NCBI GenBank assembly: GCA_040757355.1
Contig: JBFLWY010000002.1
Coordinates: 32,324-96,323 of the forward strand
DNA: 64,000 nucleotides
Origin: DTYU01 sp040757355
GTDB lineage: Bacteria > Bacillota > Desulfotomaculia > Desulfotomaculales > Ammonificaceae
Direction: 5' to 3'
Shown here: positions 8,521-16,647 of the stretch, piece by piece
How the letters are laid out: each line of letters begins with the position of its first letter
How positions within the stretch are numbered: position 1 is the stretch's first letter
Position numbers and translations under genes: made by a program
Notes under the pieces: generated by a model
Told to the model about the DNA's origin: nothing
Database searches by the model: none
Seen by the model: only the letters and a program-made list of their open reading frames with translations

Positions 8521-10347
8521 ATGCTCCTGGAAGCTGTTAGAGTAAAAGGATTCCGTTCCCTTCGCGAGCTAGACTGGGTTCCTCTCTATAACATTACGAT
8601 CTTAACTGGTGGCAACGACACCGGAAAATCGTCCTTTATAGAGGCCATAAATCTTCTCTTCAACGACAGAAGCAGGGTTTTAGAACAGGACTTTTCGCGA
8701 TTCGGCGGTATACAAGCCGGAGAAATCGTTATTGAGGCCCGGCTCAGGCTTAATGCAAAGGAAATCGAAAAACTTAACGAAGTGGCCAGTAACGCAGCGG
8801 ATTTTGTGACCAACAATTGCCTGTATGTCAGAAGGGTGTTTACTAAGGACGGGAACCAATCGTTAGAGGCTAAAAAGATGGTGTGTGCGGATACCCGGGT
8901 GGAACGAGTACTCGCTCAGCCCAGAGAGTTTAGAGCCCAAGACGTGATTGACTTATGCAATGAACTCGGAATTGATATTTCAGATTGCAGAAATCAGGAT
9001 CAAAGGCTGGAAAAGCTTGGACAGTGGAGAAGCGAGCAAGCTCTTATAGAAGGTTGGGTCCCGGTGCCGGGTTTCTTGAGGTCGTTTCTTCCCTTTGTTG
9101 AGTCATTTAGCTCGGAGTCGGCGTTAGACCCGGAGAGTGAAATTAACAAGCACCTAAGAACCTTCTTCCCCCAGTTGCTACACGATGCAAAGTATGCCGG
9201 CAGGCTTGAGGAAATCCAAAGCGAAATCCAAAGTGATTTAAGTGCAGAGGTTGCAAAAATGGAGCCTATTATCCAAAAGTATGTCCCCGATATTGAAGCG
9301 GTTTCGATCCGACCGCGCTTTAATTTCGAGTCTGGTCTGGGCCATTGTTCATTGGAGCTTAAAAAAAGAGGTCAGGTGGTTGATCTAACGCGGTCTGGTG
9401 CCGGTATTAGACGGCGGTTGAGCTTAGCTGCTTTGGAGTGGGGCAGTCAGTTGCTCCAAAACCGGACAAAGGACAGCCAGCCCCTGCTTATCGCCTTTGA
9501 TGAGCCGGACAGCCACCTGGATTACAACCAGCAGCGAAAAATCTTTGAGATCATACGCAGTTTTGCCGGAATGCCCAATGTTCAGGTCCTCGTAGCCACC
9601 CATTCACTTAACCTCATTGACCGGGTACCCCTGGAACAAATTAACCACTTCAACTTAGATAGCTCTTCGGCCACTTACGTTGAACGGCTGGCCGGGCCGG
9701 GAGTCACCGATCCGGAGGTCCAAGATTTCTTATACACGATCAGCCAAACGATGGGTTTAAAGAACAGTATTCTCTTACACGAACGGTGTTTTCTTGTGGT
9801 GGAAGGAGATACGGAAATGAACGCCCTGCCCGTGCTTTTCCACAAACTCCACGGTGTGCAGCTTCAAGCGGCAGGCATCTGCCTTGTAAACGGCGAAAGC
9901 GATACGGGAGTAAGGACGGTTGCCAAGCACCTGCAGAAAACGCGTCGGAACGTTTTGTTTTTGCTGGACAGCGACGTTAAGAACTCACCGGGAAAGCGTG
10001 TCTTCACCGAGGAACAACTGCTGGCTGACGGATTCGACATTTCGCAGCAGGTGCATTATGTGGGAACAAACGAGTTCGAGGATGCTTTTTCAAATGCGGT
10101 ATGGGTTAGAGTCGCGCAAAAATACTGGCCTAAAGAAAGCGGCGCTCCGTGGCTCGAAGACGATTTTGAAGCAATCCGCAATAGTCAGAAGTTTTCCAAA
10201 GAACTGAAAATATTATTACAGAACGAAAGCAAAAAGGAAGCCCGGAAGAAGGAAATTGGTTATAAATTGGCCCAGGAGGTTACTAAAGAGGAGATACCGA
10301 AAGAAATTTGCGACTGTTTCGCTGCTGCCATTAGCATAGCTAACTAA
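8521..10347 (+). CDS. OLD-family ATP-dependent endonuclease (AAA ATPase + TOPRIM)
   Basis: About 608 residues. Walker A is GGNDTGKS (about residues 30-37). The ABC-type signature region is TRSGAGIRRRLSLAAL, Walker B is LLIAFDEPDSHL (about 322-333), and an H-loop lies in VATHS (about 357). The C-terminal TOPRIM domain has LVVEGDTE (about 425) and LLDSD (about 481), the metal-binding Glu and Asp residues. OLD proteins are nucleases linked to phage exclusion. An ATG at 8515 touches the AAGGGGG at 8508-8514, so ATG 8521 with six-base spacing is chosen. The gene lies directly after a glycosyltransferase and is followed at once by a small WYL-like gene, so it looks like an inserted cargo module. 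No UvrD-like helicase partner (Gabija type) is present. Confidence 0.85.
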   Translation: MLLEAVRVKGFRSLRELDWVPLYNITILTGGNDTGKSSFIEAINLLFNDRSRVLEQDFSRFGGIQAGEIVIEARLRLNAKEIEKLNEVASNAADFVTNNCLYVRRVFTKDGNQSLEAKKMVCADTRVERVLAQPREFRAQDVIDLCNELGIDISDCRNQDQRLEKLGQWRSEQALIEGWVPVPGFLRSFLPFVESFSSESALDPESEINKHLRTFFPQLLHDAKYAGRLEEIQSEIQSDLSAEVAKMEPIIQKYVPDIEAVSIRPRFNFESGLGHCSLELKKRGQVVDLTRSGAGIRRRLSLAALEWGSQLLQNRTKDSQPLLIAFDEPDSHLDYNQQRKIFEIIRSFAGMPNVQVLVATHSLNLIDRVPLEQINHFNLDSSSATYVERLAGPGVTDPEVQDFLYTISQTMGLKNSILLHERCFLVVEGDTEMNALPVLFHKLHGVQLQAAGICLVNGESDTGVRTVAKHLQKTRRNVLFLLDSDVKNSPGKRVFTEEQLLADGFDISQQVHYVGTNEFEDAFSNAVWVRVAQKYWPKESGAPWLEDDFEAIRNSQKFSKELKILLQNESKKEARKKEIGYKLAQEVTKEEIPKEICDCFAAAISIAN

Positions 10348-10363
10348 CCGGAAGGTGGACGTT

Positions 10364-10624
10364 ATGAACGGTACGAGTATTTTGGAAACGATCATTCAGG
10401 CAGGACGAGAGCGCAAACTGTTATGGATGCGAGCCAGGGAGAAGGACGGTTCCGTTGAGGAGCGGGTTGTTGAACCGTATAGCTTCCGCCCGCCAGGTAC
10501 ATACGAGAGATTTTACTGTTACGATGTACGCAAGCAGGGAACCCGGCAGTTTTATTTGCGAAACATCCTGGAAGTAAGAAAACTTGACGAGTCGTATGCA
10601 CCGCGGTGGCCTGTTGAGCTATAG
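10364..10624 (+). CDS. Small WYL-like domain protein
   Basis: An 86-residue protein whose core resembles a stand-alone WYL domain. It has an N-terminal helix (SILETIIQAGRERKLLW), then REKDGSVEERVVEPYSFRPPG, FYCYDVRK and RQFYLRNILEVRKLDE, matching the order of the beta-strands and the 'EPY' and 'R-x-F-x-l-x-x-I' positions of WYL modules. WYL domains bind nucleic-acid or nucleotide ligands and often regulate defence genes. No helix-turn-helix is attached here. GAAGGTGG at 10351-10358 favours ATG 10364 over GTG 10355. It is spaced 16 bases from the OLD gene, so co-transcription is likely. The WYL call is from motif resemblance and is moderate. Confidence 0.55.
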   Translation: MNGTSILETIIQAGRERKLLWMRAREKDGSVEERVVEPYSFRPPGTYERFYCYDVRKQGTRQFYLRNILEVRKLDESYAPRWPVEL

Positions 10625-10632
10625 TTGTATAG

Positions 10633-10941
10633 TCGGCGCTCGAAGGCCTCCCCATCGCCCTGCTCGAAGCCATGAGCTACGGCCTCCCCTGCCTCGCCAG
10701 CGACATCCGACCACACCGGGAGGTGATTATAGACGGTGAAAATGGTTTTTTATTTAGCACCAATCATACGCAGGAATTCAGGAATATTTTGTCTAAACTT
10801 ATTTTTTTGCCGGAAAATGCACGGAAGGAGGTTGGTGAGAGGGCACGAGTCATGGTTAGAGAGGAATATGATTGGAATAGTGTAGCGGATCAGGTGCAGA
10901 AAGTTTATGAAGAGGTGGCCACAGGAAATGCCAAAACTTAG
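10633..10941 (+). pseudogene. 5'-truncated glycosyltransferase family 4 tail
   Basis: The open frame begins right after a TAG at 10630 and reads SALEGLPIALLEAMSYGLP, the C-terminal E-x7-E signature of a retaining GT4 enzyme. It continues to a normal C-terminal helix. The N-terminal two thirds are absent, so this is a remnant rather than a gene; an internal ATG at 10672 would give 89 residues. Base composition switches inside it, with the first part GC-rich and the part after about 10730 AT-rich, continuous with the two AT-rich genes that follow. The 5' break lies directly after the OLD/WYL module. Confidence 0.75.
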
Positions 10942-11815
10942 CGATTATTACTTCTTTAGATACTCCATATTACCCACAAGACAGATTTCAATTGACTTCG
11001 GTGACCAAAAAAAAGTTATGGAACCTAACGAAATATTGGATGCATTTTTCCATAATTTAGAACACGAAAAAAAAGTAACAGGACAAATCAAGGATCGAAA
11101 GTATCTCCTGTACTTTTTTAAGAAGGTCTATCCAACAACTTTCATCTGCAAATTTGCCAGAGAAATGAGTACGAAACGTTATAATGAGGGAGCTACAGAC
11201 ATTCAAAAAAGAGAGGAAAAAGACTTTCCTTTCATTTACATAGTAATAGATTTAAAAACACAACTGATCCTTATCCAACAGAAATCAAGCGTTTTTCGTA
11301 AGGTTGATGAATCCTCCCGAGCATTTTCCTTATTCTTAGCGATGGTTGCCAATTTACACGATTACGAAGTTAAGGTTACCGAGATAACCCATGAATACTA
11401 TTTTTGGGAATATGTAGATACGGCAGACGCCATTTATACGTTGAAGCTGTCAATGAAATCACCGAACTATTTCATGTTTGATCTTAGGGCGAAAGAGTTT
11501 TTGAACGGGATTAAAGAGTTGGCAAACAATACCGGACTAAATATGGAACTCGAAAATGAAGCGGGGAGACTAACAATCAGGAAAGACAATCTGATCTCCA
11601 ATTTTATAAAATACATCTCTGCGGGTGGCGGCCACTGGACCTTAAAGATTCGTTCTGCAACAGATTCTGTCATGCGTACTATAAGCAGCAAAAATTCAAT
11701 AAAAAGGGAAAAATTGCATTCGGATTTGGAACAAGAGCAACCGCAAAAGATTCTGAATGTGATCAAAACTGAGAATGACTATTCGGGACAATATGAATCT
11801 AAAAACGATAATTAG
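10928..11815 (+). CDS. Unrecognised soluble protein, first gene of an AT-rich pair
   Basis: About 295 residues with no family I can name. It is predicted soluble, mixed alpha/beta and rich in aromatic and charged residues. Notable stretches are FPFIYIVIDLKTQLILIQQKSSVF (a beta-hairpin-like core, about residues 97-120), EITHEYYFWEYVDTADAIYTL, and ISAGGGHWTLKIRS near the C-terminus, followed by a charged, probably flexible tail. An earlier ATG at 10907 overlaps the glycosyltransferase remnant; ATG 10928 starts inside its last codons. The coding sequence is much more AT-rich than the flanking glycan genes, suggesting transfer. Its 3' end overlaps a membrane-protein gene, so a soluble sensor with a membrane effector is one hypothesis. 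Confidence 0.65.
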   Translation: MPKLSDYYFFRYSILPTRQISIDFGDQKKVMEPNEILDAFFHNLEHEKKVTGQIKDRKYLLYFFKKVYPTTFICKFAREMSTKRYNEGATDIQKREEKDFPFIYIVIDLKTQLILIQQKSSVFRKVDESSRAFSLFLAMVANLHDYEVKVTEITHEYYFWEYVDTADAIYTLKLSMKSPNYFMFDLRAKEFLNGIKELANNTGLNMELENEAGRLTIRKDNLISNFIKYISAGGGHWTLKIRSATDSVMRTISSKNSIKREKLHSDLEQEQPQKILNVIKTENDYSGQYESKNDN

Positions 11816-12377
11816 GATTATCAGTATTTTTTTCATTTCGTTATCGTTGGCTATTGGAATCCTGTATATTTCACCCGAGACTCGCACAAAAGGTTTGTTC
11901 GGGGATACGTTCTTATTTGCCTATTTTGGATTATTCTTGGGACTAATCGTGGCAGTACTGTCGACCCTTGTTCCGATTCTGGACCGTATTCTTACAAAAC
12001 TCTTACATCTGAAACAAAACGGAATAATTTCCCCGGAGAAATATGAAACATTAAGACATGCTATTCCGGCGATACTCCAGGCATTTAAAAGGAATGCCTC
12101 TTTAGTATTTAGCTGCTTTATTATCAATTTAATTATCTTAATATTACGAACTATATCCTGGAGTCCAATCGTAAAAGTCTTTTCTTATTCAATTTCTACA
12201 TCGATTTTATCAGTTTTATATTCATTAACAGAAACTATAACGGTTTTTTTAAGTTTATTCGCAATTTATGACCTGTTAAGCGGATTATTTAGGATTATTG
12301 AAAGTTTACTTCTTTTGATATCAAAAGAAGATGACCTCGATAACGTTTCAAATTCCAATTCGTCTGGAGAGGTATAA
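11775..12377 (+). CDS. Unrecognised four-TM membrane protein, second gene of the AT-rich pair
   Basis: A 200-residue (or 194 from ATG 11793) integral membrane protein. Hydrophobic segments lie at about residues 12-30 (IISIFFISLSLAIGILYI), 42-65 (FLFAYFGLFLGLIVAVLSTL), 107-128 (SLVFSCFIINLIILILRTI) and 139-175, the last being long enough for one or two spans. A cytoplasmic-type loop rich in Lys and Arg separates spans 2 and 3. It overlaps the upstream gene by 41 bases in another frame, so translation is probably coupled. The size and span number resemble small membrane subunits of two-gene defence systems such as KwaA of Kiwa, but I see no sequence motif that proves homology. Confidence 0.65.
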   Translation: MTIRDNMNLKTIIRIISIFFISLSLAIGILYISPETRTKGLFGDTFLFAYFGLFLGLIVAVLSTLVPILDRILTKLLHLKQNGIISPEKYETLRHAIPAILQAFKRNASLVFSCFIINLIILILRTISWSPIVKVFSYSISTSILSVLYSLTETITVFLSLFAIYDLLSGLFRIIESLLLLISKEDDLDNVSNSNSSGEV

Positions 12378-12464
12378 TGGGATGTCAACGGGAGTATTTT
12401 GACAGCACTGAAGCGGTTTCCCGCACAGCTTCTCGATTTGGGAAAAAACCGGGTCGGTTCTTGA

Positions 12465-12782
12465 GAAGAGGCGCAGGCCTGCGGCACGCCGGTCATCGCT
12501 TACGGCAAGGGCGGTGTCGAGGATACCGTAGTGCCTGCAACTGGAGATAACTGGGATTCAGCTACGGGCGTTTTTTTCCACGAGCAAAGTGTAGAGGCAC
12601 TGGAAGCAGCGGTGAAGCAGTTTTTAGCCTGGGAAGGCCGCTTCCGCCCGGAGGTGCTGCGTTATAACGCGGAGCGTTTCAGCCGGGAGCGGTTCCGGCG
12701 GGAGATCGAGATGTTTGTGACAGAGAAGCGGCGCGAATCGCCCTATAATTCGGCGAAGCAAGGGAAGCTGAAGCGAAGATGA
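12465..12782 (+). pseudogene. 5'-truncated WbaZ-like glycosyltransferase tail
   Basis: The frame opens after a TGA at 12462 and reads EEAQACGTPVIAYGKGGVED, then TGVFFHEQSVEALEAAV and AERFSRERFRREIE. This is the C-terminal region of the GT4 family that contains mannosyltransferase WbaZ. The N-terminal domain and first part of the signature are missing. Five shorter pieces of this same gene end occur between 18.6 and 31.1 kb, which makes this copy the best local reference for them. The last codons overlap the murJ start, so in the ancestor this enzyme lay directly upstream of murJ. Confidence 0.75.
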
Positions 12783-14431
12783 CGGGGAGCATTCCCGGAA
12801 GACAGACGGTAGCCCGCGCCACGGCTGTGGTGATGGCGGCTACGTTGGTGAGCAAGCTCCTCGGATTCGGGCGAGAGGCTTCGCTTGCTGCGGTTTTTGG
12901 GGCCAGCAGGGTTACCGATGCTTACCTGGTGGCCGCAGTTATCCCAACCCTGCTTTTCGCGGTCGTGGGTGCGGCCATTACCACGGTTGGTATCCCGGTT
13001 TTAAGCGACTATTTGCACCAGAAGGAGAAACAGGCACACTTAACTTCACTTGTATGGAGCAGCTTCCACGCGGTGGCCGGGTTGCTTCTGTTGCTTTGCC
13101 TTGTCGCCCTGCCGTTTGCTCCCTGGCTGGTGAAGTTGCTGGCGCCGGGTTTCGGACCTGAACAGGCGGCGTTGACCACTCATCTGGTGCGGATTATGCT
13201 GCCGGCGACCCTGTTTATGGGGCTTGCCGGGTGGGCGCAGGGGGTGCTCAACGCCCACAAGCACTTTGCTGCGCCTGCGGCGGTGGGCATACCGTACAAC
13301 CTCATCCTCATTGCGGCCATTTTCCTCTCGGGGGCCCTTTGGGGGATCGCGGTGGTGGCGTGGGCTACGGTGCTGGCCATCGCGAGTCAGTTTTTCATCC
13401 AGGTGCCGGTGCTGGTGCGCATCGGGATACGGTATAGGCCGGTCTTTGACCCGCGCCATCCGGGGCTGAAGAGAATGGCGGTGCTGGTACTGCCGGTGCT
13501 GGTAGGGGTAGGCGCGGGACAGGTTAACCTGGTCGTGGACCGCATCCTGGCCTCGGGCCTGGCCGAAGGGAGTATTTCCGCCTTGAATTACGCCTTCAAG
13601 GTGTTGCAGTTGCCGTGGGGGCTTTTCGCTATACCGCTCGTGACCGTGCTTTATCCGTCCCTGGCAGAGCACAGTGCGGTGGGCGACTTAGAAGGGCTGA
13701 GGGAAAGGCTTGCCCGGGGGTTGGGGGCGCTGGCGTTTCTCGTACTCCCGCTTGCGGTGGGGATAATCGTGCTGCGCCGGGAACTGGTGGTTTTCCTTTA
13801 CCAGCGGGGCGCGTTTGACGCGGTGGACGCACAGATGACCGCCTTCGCCCTTCTTTTTTACACCCTGGGACTCCTTTTCATCGTCTGGCGCGACTACCTA
13901 GCCCGCGCCTTCTACGCCTTGCAGAATACGGCTACACCCATGTGGACGGGCCTGGTGACCGTGGGGGTTAATATCGGCCTCAACCTTATCCTGGTGCGCT
14001 ACCTGGCCCACGGCGGACTGGCACTGGCTACCTCGATAGCGGCTCTGGTCGGCTGCGTCCTGCTGTTGGTGTTACTGCGGCGCTGCCTGGGACACATCGG
14101 CGGGCGGTACACGGTCCGGGAAACGGGAAAGGTCGCCGTAGCGGCTGTGCTGATGGGGGCGGCTGTCTGGTGGATTAACGGGTTTGGGCTTGCGCTCCTT
14201 GGGTGGCCGGCCCTGGGGGATGCGGTCACCGGGCTGTTAGGAGGCGGCGGCCTGGCTAACTTTGCGGTCCTGGGGCTGCGCCTTGTCTTTTTGATCTGCG
14301 CGGGGGCTGCGGTATACGCCGGCGCCTGCGGCGTCCTCCGCGTGCGGGAGATGTCGTATGTTATGGGATTAATATCTGTCATCTTCCGGGGGGACGCTCA
14401 ACCGACCGGCAGCAGTAAGCACAGGGTGTGA
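12779..14431 (+). CDS. murJ: MurJ/MviN-type lipid flippase
   Basis: A 550-residue MOP-superfamily membrane protein with about 14 transmembrane segments. The N-terminal stretch TLVSKLLGFGREASLAAVFG (about residues 21-40) is characteristic of MurJ (MviN), the lipid II flippase; typical length is 510-530. It could flip peptidoglycan precursor or, given its place at the end of a glycan locus, serve as the Wzx-like exporter of this polysaccharide (inference). ATG 12779 overlaps the preceding remnant's stop. The heptamer arrays begin directly after its stop codon, which marks the left edge of the repeat-rich island. Confidence 0.88.
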   Translation: MTGSIPGRQTVARATAVVMAATLVSKLLGFGREASLAAVFGASRVTDAYLVAAVIPTLLFAVVGAAITTVGIPVLSDYLHQKEKQAHLTSLVWSSFHAVAGLLLLLCLVALPFAPWLVKLLAPGFGPEQAALTTHLVRIMLPATLFMGLAGWAQGVLNAHKHFAAPAAVGIPYNLILIAAIFLSGALWGIAVVAWATVLAIASQFFIQVPVLVRIGIRYRPVFDPRHPGLKRMAVLVLPVLVGVGAGQVNLVVDRILASGLAEGSISALNYAFKVLQLPWGLFAIPLVTVLYPSLAEHSAVGDLEGLRERLARGLGALAFLVLPLAVGIIVLRRELVVFLYQRGAFDAVDAQMTAFALLFYTLGLLFIVWRDYLARAFYALQNTATPMWTGLVTVGVNIGLNLILVRYLAHGGLALATSIAALVGCVLLLVLLRRCLGHIGGRYTVRETGKVAVAAVLMGAAVWWINGFGLALLGWPALGDAVTGLLGGGGLANFAVLGLRLVFLICAGAAVYAGACGVLRVREMSYVMGLISVIFRGDAQPTGSSKHRV

Positions 14432-14746
14432 CAGTGTGATAGGGGACGGTTCCTTGACACGTTCTACGTTCGACGTTACAGCTTAGGGGATGGACCTTTG
14501 GGGTCCGTTCGAAGTTGGATAGTTCGAAGTTAGTTTCGAAGTTTGACAGTTCGAAGTTCGAAGTTGGTAAGTTCGAAGTTCGAAGTTTAGACCCAAGATG
14601 ATAGCCCAGCACTCAGCGTAGCTTTTGAGCTTCGAAGGAGAGACCTTCATTAGCCTAAATAAAATAGTGGCTTTCAAACCTCAAGGACTGTACTGAGTGC
14701 TGGGTGGGGTCCGTTCGGCGGGCGACGTTCGACGTTGGGCGTTGGG
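14429..14746. repeat. Heptamer array 1 with leader and CCCAGCACTCAG element
   Basis: It opens with the leader GATAGGGGACGGTTCCTTGA and TTCNRCG heptamers, then the GGACC-TTTGG-GGTCC hairpin. A long run of TTCGAAG-type heptamers follows, then the CCCAGCACTCAG inverted-repeat element and a final short heptamer run. A near copy of the whole block lies at 19714-20180. No gene is visible. Confidence 0.85.
14605..14704. mobile_element. MITE-like element with CCCAGCACTCAG terminal inverted repeats
   Basis: A perfect 12-bp inverted repeat, CCCAGCACTCAG at 14605-14616 and CTGAGTGCTGGG at 14693-14704, bounds a 100-bp non-coding segment. Other copies with the same ends are at 19893-20071 (nested) and 58419-58517, and a partial one at about 29951. 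No transposase with matching ends is in the window, so mobilisation in trans is inferred. Confidence 0.6.
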
Positions 14747-14813
14747 GAACAATGAATATCCCAAAAAAAAGAGCAATTGATCAAGACTCTTGATGAGGTG
14801 TGGAATGACGTGC
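14742..14813. repeat. Dispersed repeat with TTGATCAAG inverted core, copy 1
   Basis: From GTTGGGGAACAATGAATATC to a TTGATCAAGAC/CTTGATGAG core, this sequence is repeated with few changes at 31163-31230. Both copies directly follow a heptamer array. The core is an inverted repeat (ATCAAG/CTTGAT). It is non-coding as far as I can see. Confidence 0.65.
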
Positions 14814-14940
14814 AGCGGGATATCGAAACGTTCAAACTTACTGGCCAACGGAGTCCGTGGAGTTACTACCCGCCTTTTTGAAGGTTATTTGGCCTAATTG
14901 CATATTCCGGCAAATACCTCTGTCAGAGGAGGGCGGACTT

Positions 14941-15669
14941 ATGAATCAGGAGTTATTCCAGAACCTGAAAGTCTTTCTTGAAAGGGAAAAGCGGTGTTCC
15001 AACGTCGAGGTCAGTGTACCTATAACCGAACCTGAAGAAGGGGTTCTTCAAGGAGTCGTGAAACCGAAGGAATACAGTCGCGTAGACGTAGCAGGCGGGA
15101 GGTTTTATAAGGAGGGCGACTACACCTGCGTCGAACTTCACTGTGTAAATTACGAGAAGGCCGCCAATGATTTAATCGAGGGTATTGGCAGACTTTTCTG
15201 GCAGAAATTCTGGCTGTCAAAGCTCCAGTTGTGGGCGGACAGGCTGTTCTTGTATTTGCTGCTTGAAAAAAGCAAGATTACCGGAGAACTGAGGAGTTTC
15301 TGCCAGGGTTTTGGCTTCGGTCTGCTGAAAATAGACGCCGGCAATTTAATCACCGAGGCGCTTTCCCCTTCTGACCAGCAGGGACTTCTGGCTAAGGCGG
15401 CCGAAAAAGCGGCGCGGCTTTCCTGTACCAATCAGACCTGTATTAAGAGCTTTTCTGCCGACCAACTCAACTGCCCGGAGTGTTCGGCGCCGCTTGCGCC
15501 GAAGGTTTCCCTCTGGGAGATTTACGGCGATTCTTTCAAGCGTTCCAGCAAGAACAGACGGTACCAGGGCGTGCCGGACTACATGCCCGAAGAGGTCCAG
15601 AAGACGCCGTTCCTCAGAAAGCTCTTTCAAAACTGGCCAAAAGTTAAGGAAAACTGGCAGGAGGAGTAA
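14941..15669 (+). CDS. Hypothetical protein with C-terminal zinc-ribbon-like cysteines
   Basis: This 242-residue protein is not recognised. It is predicted soluble, with a helical middle part (residues about 70-150, rich in Leu, Trp and Phe). Four cysteines are arranged CTNQTC...CPEC (about 190-212), like a small zinc knuckle. The C-terminus is basic and Trp-containing. ATG 14941 is supported by GAGGAGGG at 14926-14933; an earlier in-frame start at 14857 has no such site. It lies alone between repeat array 1 and a truncated epimerase gene, with no TA partner. Confidence 0.65.
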   Translation: MNQELFQNLKVFLEREKRCSNVEVSVPITEPEEGVLQGVVKPKEYSRVDVAGGRFYKEGDYTCVELHCVNYEKAANDLIEGIGRLFWQKFWLSKLQLWADRLFLYLLLEKSKITGELRSFCQGFGFGLLKIDAGNLITEALSPSDQQGLLAKAAEKAARLSCTNQTCIKSFSADQLNCPECSAPLAPKVSLWEIYGDSFKRSSKNRRYQGVPDYMPEEVQKTPFLRKLFQNWPKVKENWQEE

Positions 15670-15681
15670 AGAGAGGAACCT

Positions 15682-15843
15682 ATGCGGATCATCGTTACCG
15701 GTGCGGGCGGGCGAATCGGCCAGTGGCTTGTCAGGGCGCTCGGCGAGCGCGGCGATGAGGTCATCGGGGTGGATCACGTCCCGCCCCGGTTCGAAAGAGG
15801 GCGGTTTGTTCCCCTCGACATCACGGACCACAGGCGTGTATAG
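15682..15843 (+). pseudogene. 3'-truncated NAD-dependent epimerase (extended SDR) fragment
   Basis: Starts MRIIVTGAGGRIGQWLVRAL, a Rossmann GxxGxxG nucleotide-binding motif of extended short-chain dehydrogenases/epimerases, with a good ribosome site (AGAGAGGAACC). It continues to GVDHVPP and PLDITDH, where a family member would bind NAD's ribose, and then stops after 53 residues; full-length proteins have about 300. The catalytic YxxxK half is missing. It may be translated but cannot be active. A short echo of its 3' part (GRFVPL) appears near 22910. Confidence 0.7.
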
Positions 15844-15870
15844 GATAGGAGCATTGACAAAATGAACATG

Positions 15871-16287
15871 TCAGGTGAATGTGCGAGGGTCTATCCGTTG
15901 GATGTCCTGTACAATGTCAAACGCCGTGTCTGCGGTAATAATTTCCTGTATTTGGTGGTGTTGCATTACCGCCAAATGAATCAAATCTCGGGGGCTTAAG
16001 GTCGGATAGCGGTCCGCCAGATGCCGGGCTTTTTGCACATCATCCGCATCGACTGGGAGAATACGCCCTATCATCAATTGATAGAAATGGTCGAAGACCC
16101 GAACCCCTTTTTCCCTTTGGTTGATAAAGAAGTAACGGTAGAGTATCTCTTGAAAGACCTCTGTGTCAGTCACTGCGTCGAGACGGTAGTCGGCGACAGC
16201 CAAGATCACCCGCTGAGCAGGTTCTTTCAGCGGGTGAGGAGTGCCTGCGGCATACATCGGAATGTTAGTATCGATGAAGACCTTCAT
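15871..16287 (-). CDS. VapC-type PIN-domain toxin
   Basis: A 138-residue PIN-domain ribonuclease. First acidic residue is in MKVFIDTNIPMYAAG (Asp6), a Glu in TEVFQEILYRY (about 60-63), and late Asp residues in SPRDLIHLAVMQHH and ITADTAFD (about 101 and 119). VapC toxins cleave tRNA or rRNA. Its start overlaps the stop of the upstream antitoxin by four bases, the usual coupling. It runs against the flanking + strand TA modules. Confidence 0.8.
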   Translation of the reverse strand: MKVFIDTNIPMYAAGTPHPLKEPAQRVILAVADYRLDAVTDTEVFQEILYRYFFINQREKGVRVFDHFYQLMIGRILPVDADDVQKARHLADRYPTLSPRDLIHLAVMQHHQIQEIITADTAFDIVQDIQRIDPRTFT

Positions 16288-16538
16288 TACGGTGTGCCCG
16301 AAAGATGTCCCTTCACGATTTCCCGCTTGATCTCTTCCCAGTCGGCTACCGGCGCCTCCACCTGGAAGAGCGCTTCAGCGGCACGCAGCCGCGCTTGCCG
16401 GTCTTCCTGAAGAAAGAGGTCAATAGCCTGAGAGACAAGCTGATCCACCGGGACTCCTCGCCGCCGGGCCTCCTCACGGAGATAAATTAACGTTTGTGGT
16501 GGCAAATGGACTTCGAGTTGATCGCCTAAGGTTTCCAT
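16287..16538 (-). CDS. Ribbon-helix-helix antitoxin (VapB-like)
   Basis: An 83-residue protein. The N-terminal strand LEVHLPPQTLIYLREEARRR with the following helix VPVDQLVSQAIDLFLQ fits a ribbon-helix-helix DNA-binding domain. The acidic C-terminal region (VADWEEIKREIVKG) would cap the PIN toxin encoded immediately downstream. The ATG is preceded, in its own orientation, by a GGGGG stretch. Confidence 0.75.
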   Translation of the reverse strand: METLGDQLEVHLPPQTLIYLREEARRRGVPVDQLVSQAIDLFLQEDRQARLRAAEALFQVEAPVADWEEIKREIVKGHLSGTP

Positions 16539-16603
16539 ATACTTGATACCCCCATGGCGTCATACACACGGTCACCGTTCTCTATCGCAGGCATTCTATA
16601 ATC

Positions 16604-16645
16604 CAATCGGTTGTATTTTATAATTAACCGAAGGGGCTGTCAAGG
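16604..16645. repeat. CCGGTTGTATT/AACCGG inverted repeat, imperfect copy 1
   Basis: A short palindromic repeat (TCGGTTGTATTTTATAATTA then ACCG, ending GGCTGTCAAGG). Better copies are at 26022-26065 and 32842-32886. Each stands just upstream of a heptamer array. Confidence 0.55.
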
Positions 16646-16647
16646 TG

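Noticed and set aside
11775..12377. Assignment of the 4-TM protein as KwaA of Kiwa
   Set aside because: Only size and span number agree; gene order is reversed and no motif was recognised.
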